Shown here one piece after another: positions 10,662-24,134 of a stretch of DNA of 64,000 bases. The translations under genes were made by a program, and so were the position numbers. The stretch's first letter is position 1; every line of letters starts with the position of its first letter. A model generated the notes under the pieces. It made no database searches, was not told the DNA's origin, and saw nothing but the letters and a program-made list of their open reading frames with translations. The DNA comes from Nemertoderma westbladi (lineage: Eukaryota > Xenacoelomorpha > Nemertodermatida > Nemertodermatidae), in the NCBI GenBank assembly GCA_032718475.1, contig JAUCBJ010009081.1, positions 24,550-88,549 on the forward strand, read 5' to 3'.

Positions 10662-10782
10662 CTTCCCAATTCCTCCATAACTTCATATATGTCTTTATAC
10701 GGTACATCGTTGTGCAAAACCACCTTACGGACTTCGAAAGGGGCCTCTACCTCGGCGAGATCATCAAACTCACCAGGAGCAG
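10662..10782 (-). CDS. Titin/MLCK-like protein kinase, exon before the glycine loop
   Basis: First recognisable kinase exon, 121 nt. A strong polypyrimidine tract and CCTATTTCAG acceptor precede 10782; the donor GGGAAG/GTACAA follows 10662. It encodes an acidic linker, then a beta strand (VRKVVLHND) and DIYEVMEELG, the usual lead-in to an MLCK/titin-type glycine loop (compare YDIEERLGSGKFG). It joins exon 10116-10319 in frame through a split Arg codon. The exon starts in mid-codon, so coding sequence must exist further upstream (to the right), probably Ig/Fn3 or linker exons that I could not find. Reading through the acceptor gives a Met at 10861 and a hydrophobic stretch; I consider this intronic. 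Confidence 0.8.
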
Positions 10783-11845
10783 CTGAAATAGGAAACACAA
10801 ATGCAAAGTAAACATATAAAATCGAAATAAATAAATGATGTAACAATGTTTGAGGATACACTCCGTATTAAATAATATGATAAAAACGCTTGGTGTGATT
10901 TAATTTTGCGTTGCGTCTTTAAGTACAGTACAGTAGTCGCCAGTCGCTTATTCCTGCGATTGAGTTTCTGAAAGTTGCATTTTAGAGTGCGATAAGAAGC
11001 TGGGTTTATTACAATAACTAATTAATGGGACAATAATTAATAATAATATGAACTAGGACTTAGCCCATAGTTTTAATTAATGTTGTAGAAGAAAGGATAA
11101 TAGTAATATTTATAATGTGTGACGGGGGGTTGGGTGGGGCTCTGCCGCAATCAAACAATCTCCATGCAAATAACAGCTGATCACTCCGAAAAAATAGGAT
11201 TTGGGTCAACACACCACCCCCCCCCCCCCCCCCCCCCCCCTCTCCTGTCGCAATATATAAAGTGAAGGTTTTTTTGGTGGGCTTGTTAGAAGTTATATAA
11301 TATTTTGTTATATATACAAAATATAATACTGCGCGGATTTGATGAGCCCAGCGGGTTAAACACCTTGACATCCATGACCTTTACCATTACAATTACAATT
11401 ACCATTATCATTTCATCATTTCATTTCATTACTTCAGGTCGCTTAGCAGATTAATGTGGACGTTCTGGACAAAAGTACCATAAATGGCCCAGGTGTAGTA
11501 ATAATTTAGTTTTCGTTTTTCCACACGAAACCAATTTTACAACATAATTTATAGGAGGTCTTTATTGTTTGGTCTTTATTTGTTTATGGAAACCAATATG
11601 CATACATTATGTAACAGCTGGTAGCTTCTTAGTAGGAGATGTTGGTCTATCAGACCGTTTGCTACATTATTTCATAAAACAGACCAATTATATACTAATA
11701 TAAACGAACCCCTCTAATGCACCAGGCAACAATGCATATATGTTTCGGTATTGATAGGATATTATATAACATAGGACGAGTGTATATTGTTAAATTCATT
11801 CAACGAAAGATTTTATTCTATATTGTTTGCCGTAACTCTACAATA
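10783..11845. other. Region between divergent genes, no exon seen
   Basis: This holds the upstream side of the visible kinase exons (minus) and the presumed promoter of the fibrinogen-domain gene (plus). It has a 24-base C run (11217-11240) and a short microsatellite-like stretch of ATTACA and CATTTCATT (11385-11440). A TATATAA at about 11763 lies 80 bases before the start codon of the fibrinogen-domain gene and could be a TATA box, but AT-richness makes this weak. Missing upstream kinase exons may hide here or overlap the opposite gene. Confidence 0.45.
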
Positions 11846-11956
11846 ATGCTAAAGGCAACTATTATTCTAGTTTTAGCTCTGGCAGCAGTAGTTTTACCTG
11901 TGGAGAGACTTGGAGAGAACATTGGCGACTCAAACAAAATGGTTGAAAGAAACAAT
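11846..11956 (+). CDS. Secreted two-domain fibrinogen-related protein, exon 1 (signal peptide)
   Basis: A 37-codon first exon. It begins with ATG and encodes MLKATIILVLALAAVVLP, a classic signal peptide (one basic residue, hydrophobic core, small residues before cleavage), then a short polar stretch ending VERNN. The donor AAC AAT/GTTAGT follows 11956 in phase 0. The next exon (acceptor at 24134) is also phase 0, which supports joining across a 12.2-kb intron. That intron contains the 36-bp satellite. The protein is inferred to be secreted. Upstream in-frame Met codons (from 11717) are possible but would bury the signal peptide. The joining is inference without transcript data. Confidence 0.72.
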
Positions 11957-12109
11957 GTTAGTTTGTTTTTAAGGCAGATTTATCATATGTATAATTATTT
12001 GTTGTAAGTGATACATGCATGCATAGAGTCTGCTAGTAAGACATAAGAACACACAACGAAATATTTTCTCTGCATTAGTATACTATGTAAGATAAGAGAG
12101 ATCATATCA

Positions 12110-15100
12110 CACCACACACTCCCTACCCTCACTTCGTCCCAACTCCCCTCCGATCTCTCTAACATCACTGTGTCCCAAATCCTCTCTGATCTCCCTGCAC
12201 TCTCTGCATCCCAAATCCTCTCTGATCTCCCTACACTCTCTGCGTCCCAAATCCTCTCTGATCTCCCTACACTCTCTGCGTCCCAAATCCTCTCTGATCT
12301 CCCTACACTCTCTGCGTCCCAAATCCTCTCTGATCTCCCTACACTCTCTGCGTCCCAAATCCTCTCTGATCTCCCTACACTCTCTGCATCCCAAATCCTC
12401 TCTGATCTCCCTACACTCTGTGCATCCCAAATCCTCTCTGATCTACCTACACTCTCTGCGTCCCAAATCCTCTCTGATCTCCCTACACTCTCTGCGTCCC
12501 AAATCCTCTCTGATCTCCCTACACTCACTGCGTCCCAAATCCTCTCTGATCTCCCTACACTCTCTGCGTCCCAAATCCTCTCTGATCTCCCTACACTCTC
12601 TGCGTCCCAAATCCTCTCTGATCTCCCTACACTCTGTGCATCACAAACTCCTCTCTGATCTCCCTACACTCTCTGCATCCCAAATCCTCTCTGATCTCCC
12701 TACACTCTCTGCGTCCCAAACTCCCCTCCGATCTCCCTACACTCTCTGCATCCCAAATCCTCTCCGATCTCCCTACACTCTCTGCATCCCAAATCCTCTC
12801 CGATCTCCCTGCACTCTCTGCGTCCCAAACTCCTCTCTGATCTCCCTATACTCTCTGCGTCCCAAATCCTCTCTGATCTCCCTATACTCTCTGCATCCCA
12901 AATCCTCTCCGATCTCCCTGCACTCTCTGCGTCCCAAATCCTCTCTGATCTCCCTACACTCTCTGCGTCCCAAATCCTCTCTGATCTCCCTACACTCTCT
13001 GCGTCCCAAATCCTCTCTGATCTCCCTACACTCTCTGCGTCCCAAATCCTCTCTGATCTCCCTACACTCTCTGCATCCCAAATCCTCTCTGATCTCCCTA
13101 CACTCTGTGCATCCCAAATCCTCTCTGATCTACCTACACTCTCTGCATCACAAACTCCTCTCTGATCTCCCTACACTCTCTGCATCCCAAATCCTCTCTG
13201 ATCTCCCTACACTCACTGTGTCCCAAATCCTCTCTGATCTCCCTACACTCTCTGCGTCCCAAATCCTCTCTGATCTCCCTACACTCTCTGCGTCCCAAAT
13301 CCTCTCTGATCTCCCTACACTCTCTGCGTCCCAAATCCTCTCTGATCTCCCTACACTCTCTGCGTCCCAAATCCTCTCTGATCTCCCTACACTCTCTGCG
13401 TCCCAAATCATCTCTGATCTCCCTATACTCTCTGCGTCCCAAACTCCTCTCTGATCTCCCTACACTCTCTGCGTCCCAAATCCTCTCTGATCTCCCTACA
13501 CTCTCTGCATCCCAAATCCTCTCTGATCTCCCTACACTCTCTGCGTCCCAAATCCTCTCTGATCTCCCTACACTCTCTGTGTCCCAAATCATCTCTGATC
13601 TCCCTATACTCTCTGCGTCCCAAATCATCTCTGATCTCCCTATACTCTCTGCGTCCCAAACTCCTCTCTGATCTCCCTACACTCTCTGCGTCCCAAATCC
13701 TCTCTGATCTCCCTACACTCACTGCGTCCCAAATCCTCTCTGATCTCCCTACACTCTCTGCGTCCCAAATCCTCTCTGATCTCCCTACACTCACTGCGTC
13801 CCAAACTCCTCTCTGATCTCCCTATACTCTCTGCGTCCCAAACTCCTCTCTGATCTCCCTACACTCTCTGCGTCCCAAATCCTCTCTGATCTCCCTACAC
13901 TCTCTGCATCCCAAATCCTCTCTGATCTCCTTACACTCTCTGCATCCCAAATCCTCTCTGATCTCCCTACACTCTCTGCGTCCCAAATCCTCTCTGATCT
14001 CCCTACACTCACTGCGTCCCAAATCCTCTCTGATCTCCTTACACTCTCTGCGTCCCAAACTCCTCTCTGATCTCCCTACACTCTCTGCGTCCCAAATCAT
14101 CTCTGATCTCCCTATACTCTCTGCGTCCCAAATCATCTCTGATCTCCCTATACTCTCTGCGTCACAAACTCCTCTCTGATCTCCCTACACTATCTGCGTC
14201 CCAAATCCTCTCTGATCTCCCTACACTCTCTGCGTCCCAAATCCTCTCTGATCTCCCTACACTCTCTGCGTGCCAAATCCTCTCTGATTTCCCTACACTC
14301 TCTGCGTCCCAAATCCTCTCTGATCTCCCTACACTCTCTGCGTCCCAAATCCTCTCTGATCTCCTTACACTCTCTGCGTCCCAAATCCTCTCTGATCTCC
14401 CTACATTCTCTGCGTCCCAAATCCTCTCTGATCTCCCTACACTCTCTGCGTCCCAAATCCTCTCTGATCTCCCTACACTCTCTGCGTCCCAAATCCTCTA
14501 TGATCTCCCTACACTCTCTGCGTCCCAAATCCTCTCTGATCTCCCTATACTCTCTGCATCCCAAATCCTCTCTGATCTCCCTGCACTCACTGCGTCCGAA
14601 ATCCTTTCTGATCTCCCTACACTCTCTGCGTACCAAATCCTCTATGATCTCCCTACACTCTCTGCATCCCAAATCCTCTCTGATCTCCATACACTATCTG
14701 CATCCCAAATCCTCTCTGATCTCCCTGCACGCACTGCGTCCGAAATCCTTTCTGATCTCCCTACACTCTCTGCGTACCAAATCCTCTATGATCTCCCTAC
14801 ACTCTCTGCATCCCAAATCCTCTCTGATCTCCCTACACTCACTGCGTCCGAAATCCTTTCTGATCTCCCTACACTCTCTGCGTACCAAATCCTCTCTGAT
14901 CTCCCTACACTCTCTGCGTCCCAAATCCTCTCTGATCTCCCTACACTCTCTGCGTCCCAAATCCTCTCCGATCTCCCTACACTCTCTGCATCCCAAATCC
15001 TCTCTGATCTCCCTACACTCACTGCGTCCGATATCCTCTATGATCTCCCTACACTCACTGCGTCCCAAATCCTTTCTGATCTCCCTACACTCTCTGCATC

Positions 15101-18100
15101 CCAAATCCTCTCTGATCTCCCTACACTCTCTGCGTCCCAAATCCTCTCCGATCTCCTTACACTCACTGCGTCCCAAATCCTCTCTGATCTCCCTACCCAC
15201 ACTTCATCCCAAACTCCTCTCTGATCTCCCTACACTCTCTGCGTCCCAAATCCTCTCTGATCTCCCTACACTCTCTGCGTCCCAAATCCTCTCTGATCTC
15301 CATACACTCTCTGCATCCCAAATCCTCTCTGATCTCCCTACACTCTCTGCATCACAAACTCCTCTCTGATCTCCCTACACTCACTGCGTCCCAAATCCTT
15401 TCTGATCTCCCTACACTCTCTGCGTCCCAAATCCTCTCTGATCTCCCTACACTCTATGCGTCCCAAATCATCTCTGATCTCCCTATACTCTCTGCGTCCC
15501 AAATCATCTCTGATCTCCCTATACTCTCTGCGTCCCAAACTCCTCTCTGATCTCCCTACACTCTCTGCGTCCCAAATCCTCTCTGATCTCCCTACACTCT
15601 CTGCATCCCAAATCCTCTCTGATCTCCCTACACTCTCTGCGTCCCAAATCCTCTCTGATCTCCCTACACTCTCTGCGTCCCAAACTCCCCTCTGATCTCC
15701 CTACACTCTCTGCGTCCCAAATCCTCTCTGATCTCCCTACACTCTCTGCATCCCAAATCCTCTCTGATCTCCCTACACTCACTGCGTCCCAAATCCTCTC
15801 TGATCTCCCTACACTCTCTGCATCCCAAATCCTCTCTGATCTCCCTACACTCTCTGCGTCCCAAATCCTCTCTGATCTCCCTACACTCACTGCGTCCCAA
15901 ATCCTCTCTGATCTCCCTACACTCTCTGCGTCCCAAATCCTCTCTGATCTCCCTACACTCACTGCGTCCCAAACTCCTCTCTGATCTCCCTATACTCTCT
16001 GCGTCCCAAACTCCTCTCTGATCTCCCTACACTCTCTGCGTCCCAAATCCTCTCTGATCTCCCTACACTCTCTGCATCCCAAATCCTCTCTGATCTCCTT
16101 ACACTCTCTGCATCCCAAATCCTCTCTGATCTCCCTACACTCTCTGCGTCCCAAATCCTCTCTAATCTCCCTACACTCACTGCGTCCCAAATCCTCTCTG
16201 ATCTCCCTACACTCTCTGCATCACAAACTCCTCTCTGATCTCCCTACACTCACTGCGTCCCAAATCCTTTCTGATCTCCCTACACTCTCTGCGTCCCAAA
16301 TCCTCTCTGATCTCCCTACACTCTATGCGTCCCAAATCATCTCTGATCTCCCTATACTCTCTGCGTCCCAAATCATCTCTGATCTCCCTATACTCTCTGC
16401 GTCCCAAACTCCTCTCTGATCTCCCTACACTCTCTGCGTCCCAAATCCTCTCTGATCTCCCTACACTCTCTGCATCCCAAATCCTCTCTGATCTCCCTAC
16501 ACTCTCTGCGTCCCAAATCCTCTCTGATCTCCCTACACTCTCTGCGTCCCAAACTCCCCTCTGATCTCCCTACACTCTCTGCGTCCCAAATCCTCTCTGA
16601 TCTCCCTACACTCTCTGCATCCCAAATCCTCTCTGATCTCCCTACACTCACTGCGTCCCAAATCCTCTCTGATCTCCCTACACTCTCTGCATCCCAAATC
16701 CTCTCTGATCTCCCTACACTCTCTGCGTCCCAAATCCTCTCTGATCTCCCTACACTCACTGCGTCCCAAATCCTCTCTGATCTCCCTACACTCTCTGCGT
16801 CCCAAATCCTCTCTGATCTCCCTACACTCACTGCGTCCCAAACTCCTCTCTGATCTCCCTATACTCTCTGCGTCCCAAACTCCTCTCTGATCTCCCTACA
16901 CTCTCTGCGTCCCAAATCCTCTCTGATCTCCCTACACTCTCTGCATCCCAAATCCTCTCTGATCTCCTTACACTCTCTGCATCCCAAATCCTCTCTGATC
17001 TCCCTACACTCTCTGCGTCCCAAATCCTCTCTGATCTCCCTACACTCTCTGTGTCCCAAATCATCTCTGATCTCCCTATACTCTCTGCGTCCCAAATCAT
17101 CTCTGATCTCCCTATACTCTCTGCGTCCCAAACTCCTCTCTGATCTCCCTACACTCTCTGCGTCCCAAATCCTCTCTGATCTCCCTACACTCACTGCGTC
17201 CCAAATCCTCTCTGATCTCCCTACACTCTCTGCGTCCCAAATCCTCTCTGATCTCCCTACACTCACTGCGTCCCAAACTCCTCTCTGATCTCCCTATACT
17301 CTCTGCGTCCCAAACTCCTCTCTGATCTCCCTACACTCTCTGCGTCCCAAATCCTCTCTGATCTCCCTACACTCTCTGCATCCCAAATCCTCTCTGATCT
17401 CCTTACACTCTCTGCATCCCAAATCCTCTCTGATCTCCCTACACTCTCTGCGTCCCAAATCCTCTCTGATCTCCCTACACTCACTGCGTCCCAAATCCTC
17501 TCTGATCTCCTTACACTCTCTGCGTCCCAAACTCCTCTCTGATCTCCCTACACTCTCTGCGTCCCAAATCATCTCTGATCTCCCTATACTCTCTGCGTCC
17601 CAAATCATCTCTGATCTCCCTATACTCTCTGCGTCACAAACTCCTCTCTGATCTCCCTACACTATCTGCGTCCCAAATCCTCTCTGATCTCCCTACACTC
17701 TCTGCGTCCCAAATCCTCTCTGATCTCCCTACACTCTCTGCGTGCCAAATCCTCTCTGATTTCCCTACACTCTCTGCGTCCCAAATCCTCTCTGATCTCC
17801 CTACACTCTCTGCGTCCCAAATCCTCTCTGATCTCCTTACACTCTCTGCGTCCCAAATCCTCTCTGATCTCCCTACATTCTCTGCGTCCCAAATCCTCTC
17901 TGATCTCCCTACACTCTCTGCGTCCCAAATCCTCTCTGATCTCCCTACACTCTCTGCGTCCCAAATCCTCTATGATCTCCCTACACTCTCTGCGTCCCAA
18001 ATCCTCTCTGATCTCCCTATACTCTCTGCATCCCAAATCCTCTCTGATCTCCCTGCACTCACTGCGTCCGAAATCCTTTCTGATCTCCCTACACTCTCTG

Positions 18101-21100
18101 CGTACCAAATCCTCTATGATCTCCCTACACTCTCTGCATCCCAAATCCTCTCTGATCTCCATACACTATCTGCATCCCAAATCCTCTCTGATCTCCCTGC
18201 ACGCACTGCGTCCGAAATCCTTTCTGATCTCCCTACACTCTCTGCGTACCAAATCCTCTATGATCTCCCTACACTCTCTGCATCCCAAATCCTCTCTGAT
18301 CTCCCTACACTCACTGCGTCCGAAATCCTTTCTGATCTCCCTACACTCTCTGCGTACCAAATCCTCTCTGATCTCCCTACACTCTCTGCGTCCCAAATCC
18401 TCTCTGATCTCCCTACACTCTCTGCGTCCCAAATCCTCTCCGATCTCCCTACACTCTCTGCATCCCAAATCCTCTCTGATCTCCCTACACTCACTGCGTC
18501 CGATATCCTCTATGATCTCCCTACACTCACTGCGTCCCAAATCCTTTCTGATCTCCCTACACTCTCTGCATCCCAAATCCTCTCTGATCTCCCTACACTC
18601 TCTGCGTCCCAAATCCTCTCCGATCTCCTTACACTCACTGCGTCCCAAATCCTCTCTGATCTCCCTACCCACACTTCATCCCAAACTCCTCTCTGATCTC
18701 CCTACACTCTCTGCGTCCCAAATCCTCTCTGATCTCCCTACACTCTCTGCGTCCCAAATCCTCTCTGATCTCCATACACTCTCTGCATCCCAAATCCTCT
18801 CTGATCTCCCTACACTCTCTGCATCACAAACTCCTCTCTGATCTCCCTACACTCACTGCGTCCCAAATCCTTTCTGATCTCCCTACACTCTCTGCGTCCC
18901 AAATCCTCTCTGATCTCCCTACACTCTATGCGTCCCAAATCATCTCTGATCTCCCTATACTCTCTGCGTCCCAAATCATCTCTGATCTCCCTATACTCTC
19001 TGCGTCCCAAACTCCTCTCTGATCTCCCTACACTCTCTGCGTCCCAAATCCTCTCTGATCTCCCTACACTCTCTGCATCCCAAATCCTCTCTGATCTCCC
19101 TACACTCTCTGCGTCCCAAATCCTCTCTGATCTCCCTACACTCTCTGCGTCCCAAACTCCCCTCTGATCTCCCTACACTCTCTGCGTCCCAAATCCTCTC
19201 TGATCTCCCTACACTCTCTGCATCCCAAATCCTCTCTGATCTCCCTACACTCACTGCGTCCCAAATCCTCTCTGATCTCCCTACACTCTCTGCATCCCAA
19301 ATCCTCTCTGATCTCCCTACACTCTCTGCGTCCCAAATCCTCTCTGATCTCCCTACACTCACTGCGTCCCAAATCCTCTCTGATCTCCCTACACTCTCTG
19401 CGTCCCAAATCCTCTCTGATCTCCCTACACTCACTGCGTCCCAAACTCCTCTCTGATCTCCCTATACTCTCTGCGTCCCAAACTCCTCTCTGATCTCCCT
19501 ACACTCTCTGCGTCCCAAATCCTCTCTGATCTCCCTACACTCTCTGCATCCCAAATCCTCTCTGATCTCCTTACACTCTCTGCATCCCAAATCCTCTCTG
19601 ATCTCCCTACACTCTCTGCGTCCCAAATCCTCTCTAATCTCCCTACACTCACTGCGTCCCAAATCCTCTCTGATCTCCCTACACTCTCTGCATCACAAAC
19701 TCCTCTCTGATCTCCCTACACTCACTGCGTCCCAAATCCTTTCTGATCTCCCTACACTCTCTGCGTCCCAAATCCTCTCTGATCTCCCTACACTCTATGC
19801 GTCCCAAATCATCTCTGATCTCCCTATACTCTCTGCGTCCCAAATCATCTCTGATCTCCCTATACTCTCTGCGTCCCAAACTCCTCTCTGATCTCCCTAC
19901 ACTCTCTGCGTCCCAAATCCTCTCTGATCTCCCTACACTCTCTGCATCCCAAATCCTCTCTGATCTCCCTACACTCTCTGCGTCCCAAATCCTCTCTGAT
20001 CTCCCTACACTCTCTGCGTCCCAAACTCCCCTCTGATCTCCCTACACTCTCTGCGTCCCAAATCCTCTCTGATCTCCCTACACTCTCTGCATCCCAAATC
20101 CTCTCTGATCTCCCTACACTCACTGCGTCCCAAATCCTCTCTGATCTCCCTACACTCTCTGCATCCCAAATCCTCTCTGATCTCCCTACACTCTCTGCGT
20201 CCCAAATCCTCTCTGATCTCCCTACACTCACTGCGTCCCAAATCCTCTCTGATCTCCCTACACTCTCTGCGTCCCAAATCCTCTCTGATCTCCCTACACT
20301 CACTGCGTCCCAAACTCCTCTCTGATCTCCCTATACTCTCTGCGTCCCAAACTCCTCTCTGATCTCCCTACACTCTCTGCGTCCCAAATCCTCTCTGATC
20401 TCCCTACACTCTCTGCATCCCAAATCCTCTCTGATCTCCTTACACTCTCTGCATCCCAAATCCTCTCTGATCTCCCTACACTCTCTGCGTCCCAAATCCT
20501 CTCTGATCTCCCTACACTCACTGCGTCCCAAATCCTCTCTGATCTCCTTACACTCTCTGCGTCCCAAACTCCTCTCTGATCTCCCTACACTCTCTGCGTC
20601 CCAAATCATCTCTGATCTCCCTATACTCTCTGCGTCCCAAATCATCTCTGATCTCTCTATACTCTCTGCGTCACAAACTCCTCTCTGATCTCCCTACACT
20701 ATCTGCGTCCCAAATCCTCTCTGATCTCCCTACACTCTCTGCGTCCCAAATCCTCTCTGATCTCCCTACACTCTCTGCGTGCCAAATCCTCTCTGATTTC
20801 CCTACACTCTCTGCGTCCCAAATCCTCTCTGATCTCCCTACACTCTCTGCGTCCCAAATCCTCTCTGATCTCCTTACACTCTCTGCGTCCCAAATCCTCT
20901 CTGATCTCCCTACATTCTCTGCGTCCCAAATCCTCTCTGATCTCCCTACACTCTCTGCGTCCCAAATCCTCTCTGATCTCCCTACACTCTCTGCGTCCCA
21001 AATCCTCTATGATCTCCCTACACTCTCTGCGTCCCAAATCCTCTCTGATCTCCCTATACTCTCTGCATCCCAAATCCTCTCTGATCTCCCTGCACTCACT

Positions 21101-23710
21101 GCGTCCGAAATCCTTTCTGATCTCCCTACACTCTCTGCGTACCAAATCCTCTATGATCTCCCTACACTCTCTGCATCCCAAATCCTCTCTGATCTCCATA
21201 CACTATCTGCATCCCAAATCCTCTCTGATCTCCCTGCACTCACTGCGTCCGAAATCCTCTCTGATCTCCCTACACTCTCTGCGTACCAAATCCTCTATGA
21301 TCTCCCTACACTCTCTGCATCCCAAATCCTCTCTGATCTCCCTACACTCACTGCGTCCGAAATCCTTTCTGATCTCCCTACACTCTCTGCGTACCAAATC
21401 CTCTCTGATCTCCCTACACTCTCTGCGTCCCAAATCCTCTCTGATCTCCCTACACTCTCTGCGTCCCAAATCCTCTCCGATCTCCCTACACTCTCTGCAT
21501 CCCAAATCCTCTCTGATCTCCCTACACTCACTGCGTCCGATATCCTCTATGATCTCCCTACACTCACTGCGTCCCAAATCCTTTCTGATCTCCCTACACT
21601 CTCTGCGTCCCAAATCCTCTCTGATCTCCCTACACTCTCTGCGTCCCAAATCCTCTCCGATCTCCTTACACTCACTGCGTCCCAAATCCTCTCTGATCTC
21701 CCTACCCACACTTCATCCCAAACTCCTCTCTGATCTCCCTACACTCTCTGCGTCCCAAATCCTCTCTGATCTCCCTACACTCTCTGCGTCCCAAATCCTC
21801 TCTGATCTCCATACACTCTCTGCATCCCAAATCCTCTCTGATCTCCCTACACTCTCTGCATCACAAACTCCTCTCTGATCTCCCTACACTCACTGCGTCC
21901 CAAATCCTTTCTGATCTCCCTACACTCTCTGCGTCCCAAATCCTCTCTGATCTCCCTACACTCTATGCGTCCCAAATCATCTCTGATCTCCCTATACTCT
22001 CTGCGTCCCAAATCATCTCTGATCTCCCTATACTCTCTGCGTCCCAAACTCCTCTCTGATCTCCCTACACTCTCTGCGTCCCAAATCCTCTCTGATCTCC
22101 CTACACTCTCTGCGTCCCAAATCCTCTCTGATCTCCCTACACTCTCTGCGTCCCAAATCCTCTCTGATCTCCCTACACTCTCTGCGTCCCAAACTCCCCT
22201 CTGATCTCCCTACACTCTCTGCGTCCCAAATCCTCTCTGATCTCCCTACACTCTCTGCATCCCAAATCCTCTCTGATCTCCCTACACTCACTGCGTCCCA
22301 AATCCTCTCTGATCTCCCTACACTCTCTGCGTCCCAAATCCTCTCTGATCTTCCTACACTCTCTGCGTCCCAAATCCTCTCTGATCTCCCTACACTCTCT
22401 GCGTCCCAAATCCTCTCTGATCTCCCTACACTCTCTGCGTCCCAAATCCTCTCTGATCTCCCTACACTCTCTGCGTCCCAAACTCCTCTCTGATCTCCCT
22501 ACACTCTCTGCGTCCCAAATCCTCTCTGATCTCCCTACACTCTCTGCATCCCAAATCCTCTCTGATCTCCCTACACTTTCTGCGTCCCAAATCCTCTCTG
22601 ATCTCCCTACACTCTCTGTGTCCCAAATCATCTCTGATCTCCCTATACTCTCTGCGTCCCAAATCATCTCTGATCTCCCTATACTCTCTGCGTCCCAAAC
22701 TCCTCTCTGATCTCCCTACACTCTCTGCGTCCCAAATCCTCTCTGATCTCCCTACACTCACTGCGTCCCAAATCCTCTCTGATCTCCCTACACTCTCTGC
22801 GTCCCAAATCCTCTCTGATCTCCCTACACTCACTGCGTCCCAAACTCCTCTCTGATCTCCCTATACTCTCTGCGTCCCAAACTCCTCTCTGATCTCCCTA
22901 CACTCTCTGCGTCCCAAATCCTCTCTGATCTCCCTACACTCTCTGCATCCCAAATCCTCTCTGATCTCCTTACACTCTCTGCATCCCAAATCCTCTCTGA
23001 TCTCCCTACACTCTCTGCGTCCCAAATCCTCTCTGATCTCCCTACACTCACTGCGTCCCAAATCCTCTCTGATCTCCTTACACTCTCTGCGCCCCAAACT
23101 CCTCTCTGATCTCCCTACACTCTCTGCGTCCCAAATCATCTCTGATCTCCCTATACTCTCTGCGTCCCAAATCATCTCTGATCTCCCTATACTCTCTGCG
23201 TCCCAAACTCCTCTCTGATCTCCCTACACTATCTGCGTCCCAAATCCTCTCTGATCTCCCTACACTCTCTGCGTCCCAAATCCTCTCTGATCTCCCTACA
23301 CTCTCTGCGTCCCAAATCCTCTCTGATTTCCCTACACTCTCTGCGTCCCAAATCCTCTCTGATCTCCCTACACTCTCTGCGTCCCAAATCCTCTCTGATC
23401 TCCTTACAATCTCTGCGTCCCAAATCCTCTCTGATCTCCCTACATTCTCTGCGTCCCAAATCCTCTCTGATCTCCCTACACTCTCTGCGTCCCAAATCCT
23501 CTCTGATCTCCTTACACTCTCTGCGTCCCAAATCCTCTCTGATCTCCCTACATTCTCTGCGTCCCAAATCCTCTCTGATCTCCCTACACTCACTGCGTCC
23601 GAACTCAGCTCTGATCTCTCTACACTCTCCGAATCCCAAATCCTCTCTGATCTCCCTACATTCACTGCGTCCGAACTCCGCTCTGATCTCCCTACACTCT
23701 CTGCGTCCCA
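12110..23710. repeat. 36-bp satellite array with higher-order repeats (about 320 monomers)
   Basis: An unbroken array of a 36-bp monomer, CTCTCTGATCTCCCTACACT followed by CTCTGCGTCCCAAATC, with occasional 37-bp variants (AAACTCC for AAATCC) and point variants. The plus strand is about 75% pyrimidine. Higher-order structure is clear: a marker variant CCTACCCACACTTCATCCC occurs near 15193, 18665 and 21702, giving spacings of 3472 and 3037 bases, and other variant strings recur at 13822, 17294, 20331 and 22861 (a third spacing of 2530). Inside the large units an 869-base block is duplicated (15338 to 16207; 18810 to 19679). The monomer is 12 codons long without stops on several frames, so long repetitive frames appear on both strands; they are artefacts. 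The edge monomers (12110-12180 and 23590-23700) are the most diverged. The array lies wholly within intron 1 of the fibrinogen-domain gene. Confidence 0.97.
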
Positions 23711-24134
23711 TATACGAAATTTTCGTAGAGAAAAATCAGAAAATTTCATAGATTAGAGCCTCATGACTTAAGGTTTAGGGTTAAATTACTGCTTTAATCA
23801 TGGTTTGTGCCTGACCAACAAACCCTAACCTTAAAAAAATTCAATATCCCAGTCAGTACCTACATAACACCCCAATAACCAAGTCATTAAGCAACACTGC
23901 ATTGTCATTATGCTGCTCCTACAGACCTGCACATTGTATACAAACTCTTTTTGCTAAATGAGAGCAGGCTTTAATTTAATCAAAATTTACAGCGCCCGTC
24001 GCACATTTTCATTTAACACCCCAGCAACATCAGCTTGGCAATAATTGAAGATGTGGTACCCATTATGCCAATCTTGATTACATTGAAATACGAAATGGCT
24101 CACGAAAGTGATACTTATCAATATTATTTTGTAG

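Noticed and set aside
10613-10861. 82-codon frame with a Met and hydrophobic start before the first kinase exon
   Set aside because: The hydrophobic part is the polypyrimidine tract and intron ahead of a strong CCTATTTCAG acceptor. The exon itself begins in mid-codon, as expected for an internal exon.
12170-23749. Long repetitive open frames on both strands, such as 289 codons at 14500-15369 and 223 codons at 23078-23749
   Set aside because: The 36-bp monomer is a multiple of three and lacks stops in several frames, so long frames arise automatically on both strands. No start context, splice logic or domain supports a protein.
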